Assembly (NCBI GenBank): GCA_963663365.2
Contig: CAXXIH010000001.1
Location: forward strand, 1,178,001 to 1,242,000
DNA: 64,000 nt
Direction of reading: 5' to 3'
Origin: G963663365 sp963663365
GTDB lineage: Bacteria > Hinthialibacterota > Hinthialibacteria > Hinthialibacterales > G963663365
Shown here piece by piece: positions 46,521 to 55,128 of the stretch (position 1 is the stretch's first letter; each line of letters begins with the position of its first letter). Under the pieces are notes generated by a model. It made no database searches and had not been told where the DNA came from. It saw only the letters and a list, made by a program, of their open reading frames with translations. Made by a program: the position numbers and the translations under genes.

Positions 46521-48113
46521 CTAGCGGATGAGGTGTAACCGGTAGGAACCGATGATTTGTCCTGTTTCCGAGTCTTGGTAAGGCGTTTCGACCAATGCCA
46601 AGACAGCGCCATCGGGGCTGCAATCCGCCTGGAAGAAACTCCGGCCTTCGATGGGGTAGTAATAGACGAATTTTTCCCGGCCACCTCCGGGCCGCGTGGT
46701 ATCGAACAGTACCGCACCCGCACTACGTCCGGTTTGCGGATTGTCCTTTTGGGTGCTGCTGAATACCCAACGGCCATCGGCGCTGGTCCAGAAATTCTGA
46801 TGCTGAGCGCCGCTTCGAAAGCGCCACAGGATGGTTCCATCCTCACCCACGGCATGAATCGTATGGGCATTGGGGTGCGGACCCGGCGGTTGGGTCATTT
46901 GGCCTGCGCCAGCGCCCGATGGAACATTGGAATTGCCGGTTTGGAAATAGACGGTTCTATCGGAAGCGATGTGTGTATAGGTCGTAAAGGCGCTTACCGG
47001 CAGGTCGCCGATCTGAATTGGTGTTCCGAAATCGTACTTATACAACGGCACTACAGTCTCGGCATCCATAATAAATGCCCGTCCATCGCCTAACCCTATG
47101 GATATCCGTCTGCCATCAGGGGCCACTGATACCGAGTGCCAAAAGAAAACCTTATCGAAATACGGTTTGAGCGGTTCGAATTGGTAGTGACCGATTTCCA
47201 ATCCGGTTTTTCCATCCAGGCAATAAAGCGAGCCGTCTATGAGAGGATTGGTTTTGGATTTGTCGTGCGAGCCTTCACCAATGAGCACCGCGATACGATC
47301 CCCGGCTGGATCCGCGTCGATATAGGGAAAACTCAACCGCGCCGCGCCTTGCGCAGGAAATGCCCAACGGAGTTGGCCATCCGAGGTGAGGCGGTAAATC
47401 CTGGAACGGCGTGCAATTGAGCCGCCTTCAGCCCAATCGCCCCAGGCATGAATACCCAATACCAATACATCGCCGTTATCCAAGGCTATCAGACGATGGC
47501 ATCCCGGGAGTTTGTAAATACCCCAAACATCGCCTTTTTCGGGCGGGGCGCTGCTTTCAAGATCGTTCGCCAGACGAAACCGCCAGATTTCTTTGCCGGT
47601 TTTTGTTTCCGCTGCGTACACAAACCCATCTGGACTCTGCTCACCGTAAATCACGGTTTTGCCATCCCGGGAGAAGACGATTTTCTTGACCATGCCTTCG
47701 GGTATTTTTTTTCCCCATAACACTTTGCCGGAATAGATATCCAATACCCGGATATCGCCTAAGAACGTTCCTGCTGCAATCAAACGTGAGTCCGGGGAGA
47801 AACTGACACAGGTATCGGCCTGCAATCCGCCTTTGGCATAGAGCGACACATCCCCCAAAGCTACCTTGCGAATGCAATAAGGAACAACCGTATCGCCTGG
47901 TTGAGAGTCAGGAGTGCGAATGTTGGATGGCACATCAACCGCATCATGCGGCAACGGCCAAGATGTGGTTGTATCAGCTTTTACGCCCGGTGTTGTCCAA
48001 ACAGAGCACAATAACAGAGAAGTGCATAGCAGAACTGTACGCATCCAATGCAAAGGTGTGCTTATGCGGGGATTCGAATGTTCCCGTAAACGAATTCGAT
48101 GCCCGGTTTTCAC
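46521..48113 (-). CDS. Secreted beta-propeller (PQQ/WD40-like) protein
   Basis: 530 residues. After a hydrophobic export signal (about 24-46, MRTVLLCTSLLLCSVWT) come repeated blade motifs such as VSFSPDSRLIAAGTFLGDIRVLDIYSGKVLW, YAAETKTGKEIWRF and YCLDGKTGLEIGHYQF, the pattern of quinoprotein-type propellers. No PQQ ligands or catalytic residues are evident. Start is ATG 48113, overlapping the preceding stop (ATGA), but the ATG at 48044 at the signal peptide is just as likely. Confidence 0.75.
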   Translation of the reverse strand: MKTGHRIRLREHSNPRISTPLHWMRTVLLCTSLLLCSVWTTPGVKADTTTSWPLPHDAVDVPSNIRTPDSQPGDTVVPYCIRKVALGDVSLYAKGGLQADTCVSFSPDSRLIAAGTFLGDIRVLDIYSGKVLWGKKIPEGMVKKIVFSRDGKTVIYGEQSPDGFVYAAETKTGKEIWRFRLANDLESSAPPEKGDVWGIYKLPGCHRLIALDNGDVLVLGIHAWGDWAEGGSIARRSRIYRLTSDGQLRWAFPAQGAARLSFPYIDADPAGDRIAVLIGEGSHDKSKTNPLIDGSLYCLDGKTGLEIGHYQFEPLKPYFDKVFFWHSVSVAPDGRRISIGLGDGRAFIMDAETVVPLYKYDFGTPIQIGDLPVSAFTTYTHIASDRTVYFQTGNSNVPSGAGAGQMTQPPGPHPNAHTIHAVGEDGTILWRFRSGAQHQNFWTSADGRWVFSSTQKDNPQTGRSAGAVLFDTTRPGGGREKFVYYYPIEGRSFFQADCSPDGAVLALVETPYQDSETGQIIGSYRLHLIR

Positions 48114-48454
48114 CGGCTCTGACGGCGGTGGGCGCTTTGCCCGACATCGTGCGGCGTATGATCCGGCCTGCGTCTGTCATCCGGGCCGAGGGCCTGATGC
48201 CGTTTGGTGGGAGGCGGGATGTCTTTGCCATCCAAAGCCGCGCTGATTACCTCATGGGCGCGTTTGGCGTGTTCCTCAAGTGTGCAGATGTGTGAATAGC
48301 CCTGTGTCGCCGGGGCGGGGTAGGGATCTCCGTGATCCTCGGTTTTTACATACGGTACTCCGTTGTCATCCAATGCCGCGGTAACGACGGAATCTTCGGC
48401 CAAGTCCAAGGTTGCGTAAATCAGAATGAGTTCGCTTTCGTCGTGTTCGTGCAT
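48110..48454 (-). CDS. DUF2007-like small protein
   Basis: 114 residues. The first 75 (ELILIYATLDLAEDSVVTAALDDNGVPYVKTEDH..AKRAHEVISAAL) fit the DUF2007 plan, a small ferredoxin-like domain of unknown, possibly signal-transducing, role. The last 35 are basic and look disordered (RHQALGPDDRRRPDH). GGGAGGAAACA precedes the ATG. Overlaps the propeller gene by 4 bp. Confidence 0.6.
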   Translation of the reverse strand: MHEHDESELILIYATLDLAEDSVVTAALDDNGVPYVKTEDHGDPYPAPATQGYSHICTLEEHAKRAHEVISAALDGKDIPPPTKRHQALGPDDRRRPDHTPHDVGQSAHRRQSR

Positions 48455-48613
48455 TGTTTCCTCCCGAGGCGGAAGCCTCTATCTTTAGTATACCTTTTTG
48501 CCGTTCGATTGACATTGTGACGGCTGGTTCCTGAACACATCTACCGTTAGCCTTAAGTAAAATTCAAACAATGAATCACAGGCTCTTTGCAGCCAATTGA
48601 TGAAGTCATAAAC

Positions 48614-49963
48614 ATGAAATACCCACGCATAACCATCTCCGGAGCACGGGGAAAATACGGTGACGATTTAAGCGAAGGCGCGGTGGCGCGTTTGGCTTAT
48701 GCCTTCGGAAAGACAGCCGGGCCGGGGCGAGTGGTCCTGAGCCGGGATGGACGCGCATCCGGCGCGGCTTTACGCGATGCCGCGATTGCAGGTTTGAATG
48801 CATCGGGGTGTACGCTTGACGATTTAGGTTTGGCGCCTACCCCGACCGTGGGACTCTTTGTGAAAGAGAGCGGGGCGGTTGGCGGCATACAAATTACGGC
48901 CAGCCATAATCCATTGCCCTATAACGGCATGAAATTCTATGCGCCGGACGGCAATTTCGTTTCACCGGAAGTTATCGAGGCGATCAAAGCCGGACTGGAA
49001 AGCGTCCCCGATGATGTGCAAACGCAGGGTGCGGAATGCGTTTGTAACGATAAAAGCGCCGAAGCACGCGCGTTGCATATCGGACGGTGTTTGCAGCATA
49101 TTGACGGCGAGGCGGTTCGGCGGCGGAATTTCCGTGTGGCGGTGGATGGCTGCCGTTCAGTGGGTGGGACTTTTGTGCCTGCGTTGCTGCGCGAACTCGG
49201 CTGCGAGGTTTTTGAGCTGGACTGCGAGCCGGATGGGGCCTTCACCCGGGGATTAGAACCGGTGCCGGAGAATCTGGCTGCTTTGGGCGCAGTGGTCCGA
49301 GAGAACAAGGCCGATTTCGGCCTTGCGGTGGATCCCGATGCCGACCGGGTGGCTTTTGTGGATGAGAACGGTGCGCCGATTGGTGAAGAGTCAGGTTTGG
49401 CGCTGGTGATCGAACACGTGTTGTCACGTGGGGAACTGGGGACCGTGTGTATCAACTGCAACACCACCCAGCAGGTGGAAGCGGTGGCGGCGCGGCATGG
49501 CGCGACAGTCCGTCGCGCCCCGGTGGGCGAGCTGAATGTGGTTGAGGCCATGCGCGGCTGTGGTTCGCCGATTGGCGGTGAAGGCAACGGCGGAGTGATC
49601 TATCCCGCGATCCACATGGGCCGGGATGCGCTGGCCGGGACTGCGCTGATGTTGGAAGCGCTGGAACGCCGGGGGCTCCTCTCAAAGTGGGCGGGGACTT
49701 TGCCGCCGAGTGTGATGGTCAAAGACAAGGTGGAATGCGCCGGGACGCCGCCGGGAGATTGGCCGCAGAAGATGGCTTCGCTGTTTTCCGGAGCGGAAGT
49801 CGAGCGGATGGATGGGCTGCGCTATGTCCTGCCCGGATGCTGGCTGGGGGTGCGTCTGAGCAACACCGAGCCGATTTTCAGGATTATCGCCGAAGCGGGC
49901 GTCCGCACGGAGGCCGAAGCGATGGTCGAGAAGGTCAAATCCGCCCTGGCCGGATTGCTCTAA
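48614..49963 (+). CDS. Phosphohexomutase (phosphoglucosamine/phosphomannomutase family)
   Basis: 449 residues from the ATG at 48614. Four-domain alpha-D-phosphohexomutase: catalytic phosphoserine in ITASHNPLPYNGMK, Mg loop DPDADRVAF, sugar loop GEGNGGVIYP and phosphate loop RLSNTEPIFRIIAEA. It moves phosphate between C6 and C1 of a hexose or amino sugar. Whether it is GlmM, ManB or Pgm cannot be settled by motif alone; SGARGKYG in place of GTxGxRG at the N-terminus is slightly unusual. Third-codon G+C is higher than in neighbouring genes. Confidence 0.88.
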   Translation: MKYPRITISGARGKYGDDLSEGAVARLAYAFGKTAGPGRVVLSRDGRASGAALRDAAIAGLNASGCTLDDLGLAPTPTVGLFVKESGAVGGIQITASHNPLPYNGMKFYAPDGNFVSPEVIEAIKAGLESVPDDVQTQGAECVCNDKSAEARALHIGRCLQHIDGEAVRRRNFRVAVDGCRSVGGTFVPALLRELGCEVFELDCEPDGAFTRGLEPVPENLAALGAVVRENKADFGLAVDPDADRVAFVDENGAPIGEESGLALVIEHVLSRGELGTVCINCNTTQQVEAVAARHGATVRRAPVGELNVVEAMRGCGSPIGGEGNGGVIYPAIHMGRDALAGTALMLEALERRGLLSKWAGTLPPSVMVKDKVECAGTPPGDWPQKMASLFSGAEVERMDGLRYVLPGCWLGVRLSNTEPIFRIIAEAGVRTEAEAMVEKVKSALAGLL

Positions 49964-50077
49964 GCGAGCCGGATGTGTTGTTTTAAGCAATGTCGTGCGA
50001 TCTGCCTTATGAATCCGGGCGCTCCCCGGCGGTTTGAAGCTTGACCGGAAGCGGTCCCCCCGATACGGTTTCGCTTG

Positions 50078-50101
50078 CGCCGCTACCCGAAGCGGCGTTT
50101 T
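50078..50101 (+). terminator. Rho-independent terminator
   Basis: CGCCGCT / AGCGGCG with a 6-nt loop, followed by TTTT. It separates the phosphohexomutase gene from the tRNA. Confidence 0.8.
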
Positions 50102-50117
50102 CACGAAAGATTGCCAA

Positions 50118-50189
50118 GGCCCTATCGTCTAGCGGTTAGGACGCAGGACTCTCATTCCTGAAACCGGGGTTCGATTCCCCGTAGGGCCG
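50118..50189 (+). tRNA. tRNA-Glu (anticodon CTC)
   Basis: Full cloverleaf: acceptor GGCCCTA/TAGGGCC with discriminator G; D arm GTC..GAC; anticodon stem CAGGA/TCCTG with loop CTCTCAT (anticodon 50151-50153 = CTC); T arm CGGGG/CCCCG with TTCGATT. No CCA is encoded. Its 3' end is the integration site of the element that follows; the gene remains intact. Confidence 0.97.
50173..50189 (+). repeat. attL core
   Basis: The 17-bp tRNA 3' end that is duplicated at the other side of the element. Confidence 0.85.
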
Positions 50190-50254
50190 TGTTGACACTT
50201 TTATCCTGCTGAAATCTCTTAACTTACTGTATTCACTGGTCTTACTGGAACCAC

Positions 50255-50279
50255 ACTGGTACGAGAAGGTGGTACAGAA
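50255..50279 (+). repeat. Left subterminal repeat (candidate integrase arm site)
   Basis: Contains ACTGGTAC and GTGGTACA, 5 nt apart. It matches 60784-60808 at 22 of 25 positions in the same orientation. Located between attL and the integrase start. Confidence 0.65.
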
Positions 50280-50281
50280 CT

Positions 50282-51904
50282 GTGGGGCTAGCGACCTTGA
50301 TAGTGAAGCGGAAGCCTAGTGGTGTTTACTATTTCCGGCAGGCCATCCCTAAGCATCTCCAAGAAATCGTCGGAGCCAAAGAGTTCAAGCGGTCGCTGCA
50401 TACCAAAGACGAGCGGGAAGCGATCTCTAAAGGCATAGCCGTAGCGTTAGAGTATGATCAGTTAATCCAAGAGGCCGAGCACAAGTTAAAGAATGGGGAC
50501 TCTGCGGATGTAGTTCTCAATGAAGAGACGATCCGCGCCCAAGTCCGACTGGTCTTGCAGGCGATTCTCGATGAAGATGAGCAGGACCACTTGAGGCATC
50601 CACGATCTGATGGGGATTATGATCACTACGACGATATCCAAGCGGAAATGACGGTGGACCTTGCCGACAAGATGGATGATGAATACTTCGATGTCCACCA
50701 TACAGGTTGTGGAATCAGATATGCAGAGCATGTTGCCGAACGGGCGGGCATCTCGATACCTCTGAAACGTCGAGAACGGCACATCATTATGAGGCTTTGC
50801 CTCGATCACTTGGACCAACTGAAAGAACGCACACAAGGTCACTGGCGTGAAGATGACGCTGGAGCACAAACCCCCGGAGCAGGTAAGCCTGTAGCGCCTG
50901 TTGAATCTTCGGCTCCTACGCTTACGCAATGCTTTGAAGGCTGGAAGGTGGAACGAAAGCCCGCTGAGAAATCCGCTGACGAGTACGAACGTTTTGTGCA
51001 CCGTTTCAATGACGTGGCCGGGGGAGATTTACCAGTAGACCAGATTACCGTAGAACACGTCCGTGATTACAAAGAAGCCCTTCTAAACGCCCCGAGTCAT
51101 CCACCGAACGAACTCAGGAAACTTCCATTTGATGAAATGATAAAGAGGGCAGACCCGAGTCTTCCCACTTTAAGACCACGCGCAGTTATGAAGGCATTCA
51201 AATCTGTGAAGACAATCCTCACTTGGGCTGTCCATAATGGATATATCGAACAGAGTCCCGGTGACCGGGTCAAGTACACACCCTCAGATGTTGAGGCCAA
51301 AGAACGTCGTAAGTTTCATCCGGGTGAGATACAGAAAATCTTTGACGCAACCAGTGACGAGAAGGGCTGTGTATTCTGGTTGCCCCGCTTGGGTTTGTAT
51401 ACTGGTGCCCGGCTAAGAGAACTTGCACAATCCGAACCGAAAGACATCCATCACAACAAAGAGAACGATTTCTATTACCTCGACATCCATGCGGATGGCG
51501 ATGGCCGATCACTGAAAACAAAAGGCTCTGTCCGTAAGGTGCCCCTCCATCCTGACCTAATCGCTTGGGGTTTTATCGACTACGTTAATCAGCGAAAGAA
51601 TGCCGGTGGACCGCTTTGGTACGACCAAGGCAAACTCGATAAGTACGGTAGCCCCGCTGGCTTCTCTCGGAAGTTCAACCGGCTTGTGAAGGATATAATC
51701 GAAGTAGACACAGAACACGAGATGAAAGACTTCCACAGTTTCCGCCATACCTTCAAAGACACCTGCCGAGCCTGTGGGATTCCCGAAGACGTACACGACG
51801 CATTGACCGGGCATTCAAATAACTCAGTGAGTCGTACCTATGGGGGTGAGTTTCCGATTGGGCGGCTGTGGGAGGCTGTGAGGGGACTGGTGTTTCCACG
51901 GTAA
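50282..51904 (+). CDS. int: Tyrosine-type site-specific integrase
   Basis: 540 residues. The N-terminus (VKRKPSGVYYFRQAIPKHLQ) is the DUF6538 module of long integrases, the middle a SAM-like core-binding domain (about 215-330), and the C-terminus the catalytic domain with Arg377 (TGARLREL), His485 and Arg488 (HSFRHTF), His511 (GHSNN) and nucleophile Tyr520. It recombines the element into the tRNA-Glu gene 92 bp upstream. The start is GTG 50282, immediately after the subterminal repeat, so integrase binding could repress its own promoter. Confidence 0.95.
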   Translation: MGLATLIVKRKPSGVYYFRQAIPKHLQEIVGAKEFKRSLHTKDEREAISKGIAVALEYDQLIQEAEHKLKNGDSADVVLNEETIRAQVRLVLQAILDEDEQDHLRHPRSDGDYDHYDDIQAEMTVDLADKMDDEYFDVHHTGCGIRYAEHVAERAGISIPLKRRERHIIMRLCLDHLDQLKERTQGHWREDDAGAQTPGAGKPVAPVESSAPTLTQCFEGWKVERKPAEKSADEYERFVHRFNDVAGGDLPVDQITVEHVRDYKEALLNAPSHPPNELRKLPFDEMIKRADPSLPTLRPRAVMKAFKSVKTILTWAVHNGYIEQSPGDRVKYTPSDVEAKERRKFHPGEIQKIFDATSDEKGCVFWLPRLGLYTGARLRELAQSEPKDIHHNKENDFYYLDIHADGDGRSLKTKGSVRKVPLHPDLIAWGFIDYVNQRKNAGGPLWYDQGKLDKYGSPAGFSRKFNRLVKDIIEVDTEHEMKDFHSFRHTFKDTCRACGIPEDVHDALTGHSNNSVSRTYGGEFPIGRLWEAVRGLVFPR

Positions 51905-51936
51905 TAACCTGCAAAGCATCTTGAGAATAGACATCT

Positions 51937-52704
51937 TCAATAGTCTTGTATTCTCAACTTCATGTTGCAGTAAGTGGCAGCGCCGCCTAGATCAGGGAAC
52001 AGAGTCGCATGGTTTATGTTCATTAGATTGAGTGCTCGTAAGCAAGGTTCGCGATCTTTGTATGGAATCGTGCATTTAATAAGAACTGGTATGTCTTGCC
52101 TATCTGTGAAGTTGTTTTCTACCCATGTCTTAATGTCAGACAGTAGTGGGCCGCGTGTGAATAAGGCGCTCTGGCTTATCAATCGTTCGTTATCATCGCA
52201 TATTGGTCTGTCAATAGACACAGTTAAACGCCGCTCTTGGTCTTTCGATGCAGATTGCATGATCTCTTCACTCTTATTCTTAACTTCCTGCTCGTACAAT
52301 CCGAAAATGGCCACTCTCGGCTCCTCGTCAGACATGTTTGTGAAGATTTCGTCGTAGTATGCAAAATACGCGGCAACAAAGGGTGAATCTGTCCAATCCA
52401 GGTAGGGCGTCAAGAGTCCATAATGGCGGCCAAGCTTAAATACATCTGTATCGTCAGTGTTAGTTACCATGCGGTTACGACGCCCTCTTATTGCGTACTT
52501 ATAGTTTTTTTCATGCGCGTTTATATGCGTGAATCCGCCATAGTATTTTATTATTTCTCGCTCTAATGATGATTGCAAAATCCAAGTGTCTGAACCTTGT
52601 CCACGCCAGATGTATCGCTGCGCCTCATGCGCCTTTTTTATGATGAAGTTGAAAAAATGATTATAATCACAGAATTGGTGCTCCTCGTATGCATCGACCG
52701 ACAT
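51937..52704 (-). CDS. FRG-domain protein
   Basis: 255 residues. The FRG domain spans about 10-150: YIWRGQGSDTWILQSSLEREI gives the RG core, and HYGLLTPYLDWTDSPFVAAYFAYYD is its second hallmark. The family is of unknown biochemistry, enriched in phage, plasmid and defence loci. It runs opposite to the integrase and converges on it with a 32-bp gap. AAAGGGAAA precedes the ATG. More AT-rich than its neighbours, suggesting separate acquisition. Confidence 0.85.
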   Translation of the reverse strand: MSVDAYEEHQFCDYNHFFNFIIKKAHEAQRYIWRGQGSDTWILQSSLEREIIKYYGGFTHINAHEKNYKYAIRGRRNRMVTNTDDTDVFKLGRHYGLLTPYLDWTDSPFVAAYFAYYDEIFTNMSDEEPRVAIFGLYEQEVKNKSEEIMQSASKDQERRLTVSIDRPICDDNERLISQSALFTRGPLLSDIKTWVENNFTDRQDIPVLIKCTIPYKDREPCLRALNLMNINHATLFPDLGGAATYCNMKLRIQDY

Positions 52705-52776
52705 TTTGCTGTTTCCCTTTCTTCACCTTTGCGCATATCACGTTTGATTCAATACTTTACTTTCGTGCTTTGTCCG

Positions 52777-53046
52777 TTATTCCTTAATGTTGTACTTGGA
52801 CATAGCCTCTGCGATAACTCTATAAGCAAAGGGGGCACATACTTCTGTCGGAACACCGCTACAATGAAGGGCTCCCGGTTTATCCAAAGACCAGTTGCAG
52901 CCTGTTTCATCCGGCTCGATGAGACTATCGGGTTCTCGGAGTCGGCAGTCTTTACATTCTTCATACTTTCCCAGTTCCTCGTTCATTATTCTGACCAGTT
53001 CATCCTTTGAAACTACTTGCCGCTGTGGTTGATCTGGAATACCCAT
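52777..53046 (-). CDS. Small cysteine-rich protein of unknown function
   Basis: 89 residues with five Cys (ECKDCRLREPD, GCNWS, LHCSGVPTEVC) that could bind a metal. AAGGAGGTATC precedes the ATG at ideal distance, the best ribosome site in the element. I believe similar orphan proteins occur on proteobacterial mobile DNA but cannot verify this. It probably shares a transcript with the FRG gene downstream. Confidence 0.65.
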   Translation of the reverse strand: MGIPDQPQRQVVSKDELVRIMNEELGKYEECKDCRLREPDSLIEPDETGCNWSLDKPGALHCSGVPTEVCAPFAYRVIAEAMSKYNIKE

Positions 53047-53081
53047 TCTGATACCTCCTTTTATGCGCTCCGGTTTTACCG

Positions 53082-53315
53082 TTGGATTTTACAGCAAAAC
53101 TGTCTGCCCTTCCACGTGAGGGTCCGAGCCTCGAATGTCCCCCCATGGCCCTGCCGGTTTCTGAGGGCGGGCAAACGGAAATCACGAAACCACCTACCGG
53201 CTTACACACAGCCTTCTACTCGCTCGCTGCGTGTCTCTTGTCGAAGCCTCGGGAAGGCACACCGGTCCATCTATCTCTCATGGGCGTATTCATAGGAATC
53301 GGTGGTGGGGTTTAA
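53082..53315 (+). CDS. Tentative small ORF in the FRG-recombinase gap
   Basis: 77 residues from a TTG (53082), no clear ribosome site, with a protein-like stretch (PPTGLHTAFYSLAACLLSKPREGTPVHLSLMGVF). It faces away from the Cys-rich gene. The remaining part of the 53047-53485 gap has no other signal. Confidence 0.35.
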   Translation: MDFTAKLSALPREGPSLECPPMALPVSEGGQTEITKPPTGLHTAFYSLAACLLSKPREGTPVHLSLMGVFIGIGGGV

Positions 53316-53485
53316 TGTGACATTCTGTTATAAATACTAATAGCAGGTTGTCCGGTTTAATACGCGCAAAGATCGACCAAGCAATCGGACACAGATCCAG
53401 ACGTACCCCCATTCGACTCCGTAGATCCCAAGTGTTTTCTGTATTACGTTTAGTCGAACGACCATTAGACCAAAGGTAATGAATC

Positions 53486-54163
53486 ATGAAAACACGTCAG
53501 TTTGTAGCATATTTTCGGGTTTCAACAGATAAACAGGGTAAATCAGGGCTTGGATTGGACGCACAACGAGCGGCGGTTGATAACTTCTTGCAAAGCAGAG
53601 ATAAGGAGTTGATTGCAGAGTTCACTGAAATCGAGAGCGGCAAAAAGGATGATCGGCCATCCCTAGCAAATGCACTGACTACCTGCCGGATTCACAACGC
53701 TACGCTTGTGGTTGCTAAGTTGGACCGTCTGGCCCGCAACGTTTCCTTCATAAGCCGACTCATGGACAGCGGTGTGGATTTCATCGCCACCGACATGCCC
53801 GAGGCGAACCGCTTGACCATCCATATCATTGCAGCGATGGCCGAATATGAGAGAGAGCAGATCAGTAATCGAACCAAGGCAGCACTAAAGGCGGCCAAGG
53901 CTCGCGGTGTGAAACTGGGGAATCCCCACAACGCAACAAAGGAAGGCCGTAAGAAAGGCATCCAGGCAAGCCGTGAAGCCCGCACTAAGAAAGCCAGAGC
54001 GAAAGCAGCCGACCTCATGCCCATCATTGAGAACATCAGAGAGTCCGGCATTATGAGCACAACGGGTATCGCCCGTATTTTGAATGAGCGCGGTGTGCCT
54101 ACTGCAAGAGGTGGCAAGTGGCAAGCCGTCCAAGTCAAGCGGGTTTTAGAGAAAGCCGGGTGA
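53486..54163 (+). CDS. Serine recombinase (resolvase/invertase family)
   Basis: 225 residues. Catalytic domain 1-140 with Ser13 in AYFRVSTDKQG, KLDRLARNVSFI and EREQISNRTKAALKAAKARG (long E helix). The C-terminus (about 180-225, STTGIARILNERGVPTARGGKWQAVQVKRVL) is the helix-turn-helix typical of this group. It could resolve dimers or invert a segment of the element; no crossover site was identified. AAAGGTAAT precedes the ATG. It ends 63 bp before the CRISPR array. Confidence 0.93.
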   Translation: MKTRQFVAYFRVSTDKQGKSGLGLDAQRAAVDNFLQSRDKELIAEFTEIESGKKDDRPSLANALTTCRIHNATLVVAKLDRLARNVSFISRLMDSGVDFIATDMPEANRLTIHIIAAMAEYEREQISNRTKAALKAAKARGVKLGNPHNATKEGRKKGIQASREARTKKARAKAADLMPIIENIRESGIMSTTGIARILNERGVPTARGGKWQAVQVKRVLEKAG

Positions 54164-54226
54164 CCGTTAGTTTCCGTGCGTTTTTGCCTGATCTATCGGT
54201 CTTATTTCATGGTTGGGAGTGCTAGT

Positions 54227-55128
54227 GGTTTCTCACATATCCATTTTTGTGCTTCGTTGCAACCCGGAAACACTGGCCGCAACGTTTGCAACGTTTGTGT
54301 GCCAACACATATCCATTTCAGTACTTCGTTGCAACCAGAACGGTTCGCTTCAGCATCCGGGAATGGTATTGTGCCAACACATATCCATTTCAGTACTTCG
54401 TTGCAACCGCAATACGCCGTGTATTCCAGGTCTTTGCCATCTGTGCCAACACATATCCATTTCAGTACTTCGTTGCAACTGTCGGGGCCGATAACTTCAT
54501 AAGCGCAATAAAGTGCCAACACATATCCATTTCAGTACTTCGTTGCAACCAATCTACAAGGGGCGGCGAAGATGTGGCCTACGGCGTGCCAACACATATC
54601 CATTTCAGTACTTCGTTGCAACCACCATGCCTAACGTAGAACACCTACAACAGTCAGTGCCAACACATATCCATTTCAGTACTTCGTTGCAACGGCACTA
54701 TTAAGAGGGTGAAGCCATGAACGTAGAAGTGCCAACACATATCCATTTCAGTACTTCGTTGCAACCGCCCGGTTCGTTGGCGAGCCAATCCCGCATCGGG
54801 TGCCAACACATATCCATTTCAGTACTTCGTTGCAACGCCTGAGCCGCTGTTTACAATGGCTCGTAAGAAGGTGCCAACACATATCCATTTCAGTACTTCG
54901 TTGCAACCACTTGTCCACGGCATACGCCACGGAACAATGCCAGTGCCAACACATATCCATTTCAGTACTTCGTTGCAACTTTGTGGGACAACACACCACG
55001 GGCAGCGCAACGGTGCCAACACATATCCATTTCAGTACTTCGTTGCAACCGTTTCATGCGGCGATGCTGCCCCAGGGCGCGACGTGCCAACACATATCCA
55101 TTTCAGTACTTCGTTGCTTCGTTGCAAC
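54227..55128 (-). CRISPR. CRISPR array: 12 repeats plus one degenerate, 12 spacers
   Basis: A 37-bp repeat (plus strand begins GTGCCAACACATATCC, ends AGTACTTCGTTGCAAC) starts at 54299, 54371, 54443, 54513, 54586, 54657, 54729, 54800, 54871, 54943, 55013 and 55084. Spacers are 33-36 bp and all different. A decayed copy (54227-54263, 9 mismatches, mostly in its first 7 bases) marks the far end. The last copy (55084-55128) is 45 bp because CTTCGTTG is doubled. The decayed end normally lies away from the leader, so I infer transcription on the minus strand, from the nuclease side. No cas1, cas2 or other cas gene is in the window. Confidence 0.97.

Noticed and set aside
50486..51001. Minus-strand ORF of 171 residues within the integrase gene
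   Set aside because: Antisense to a well-supported integrase with all catalytic residues.
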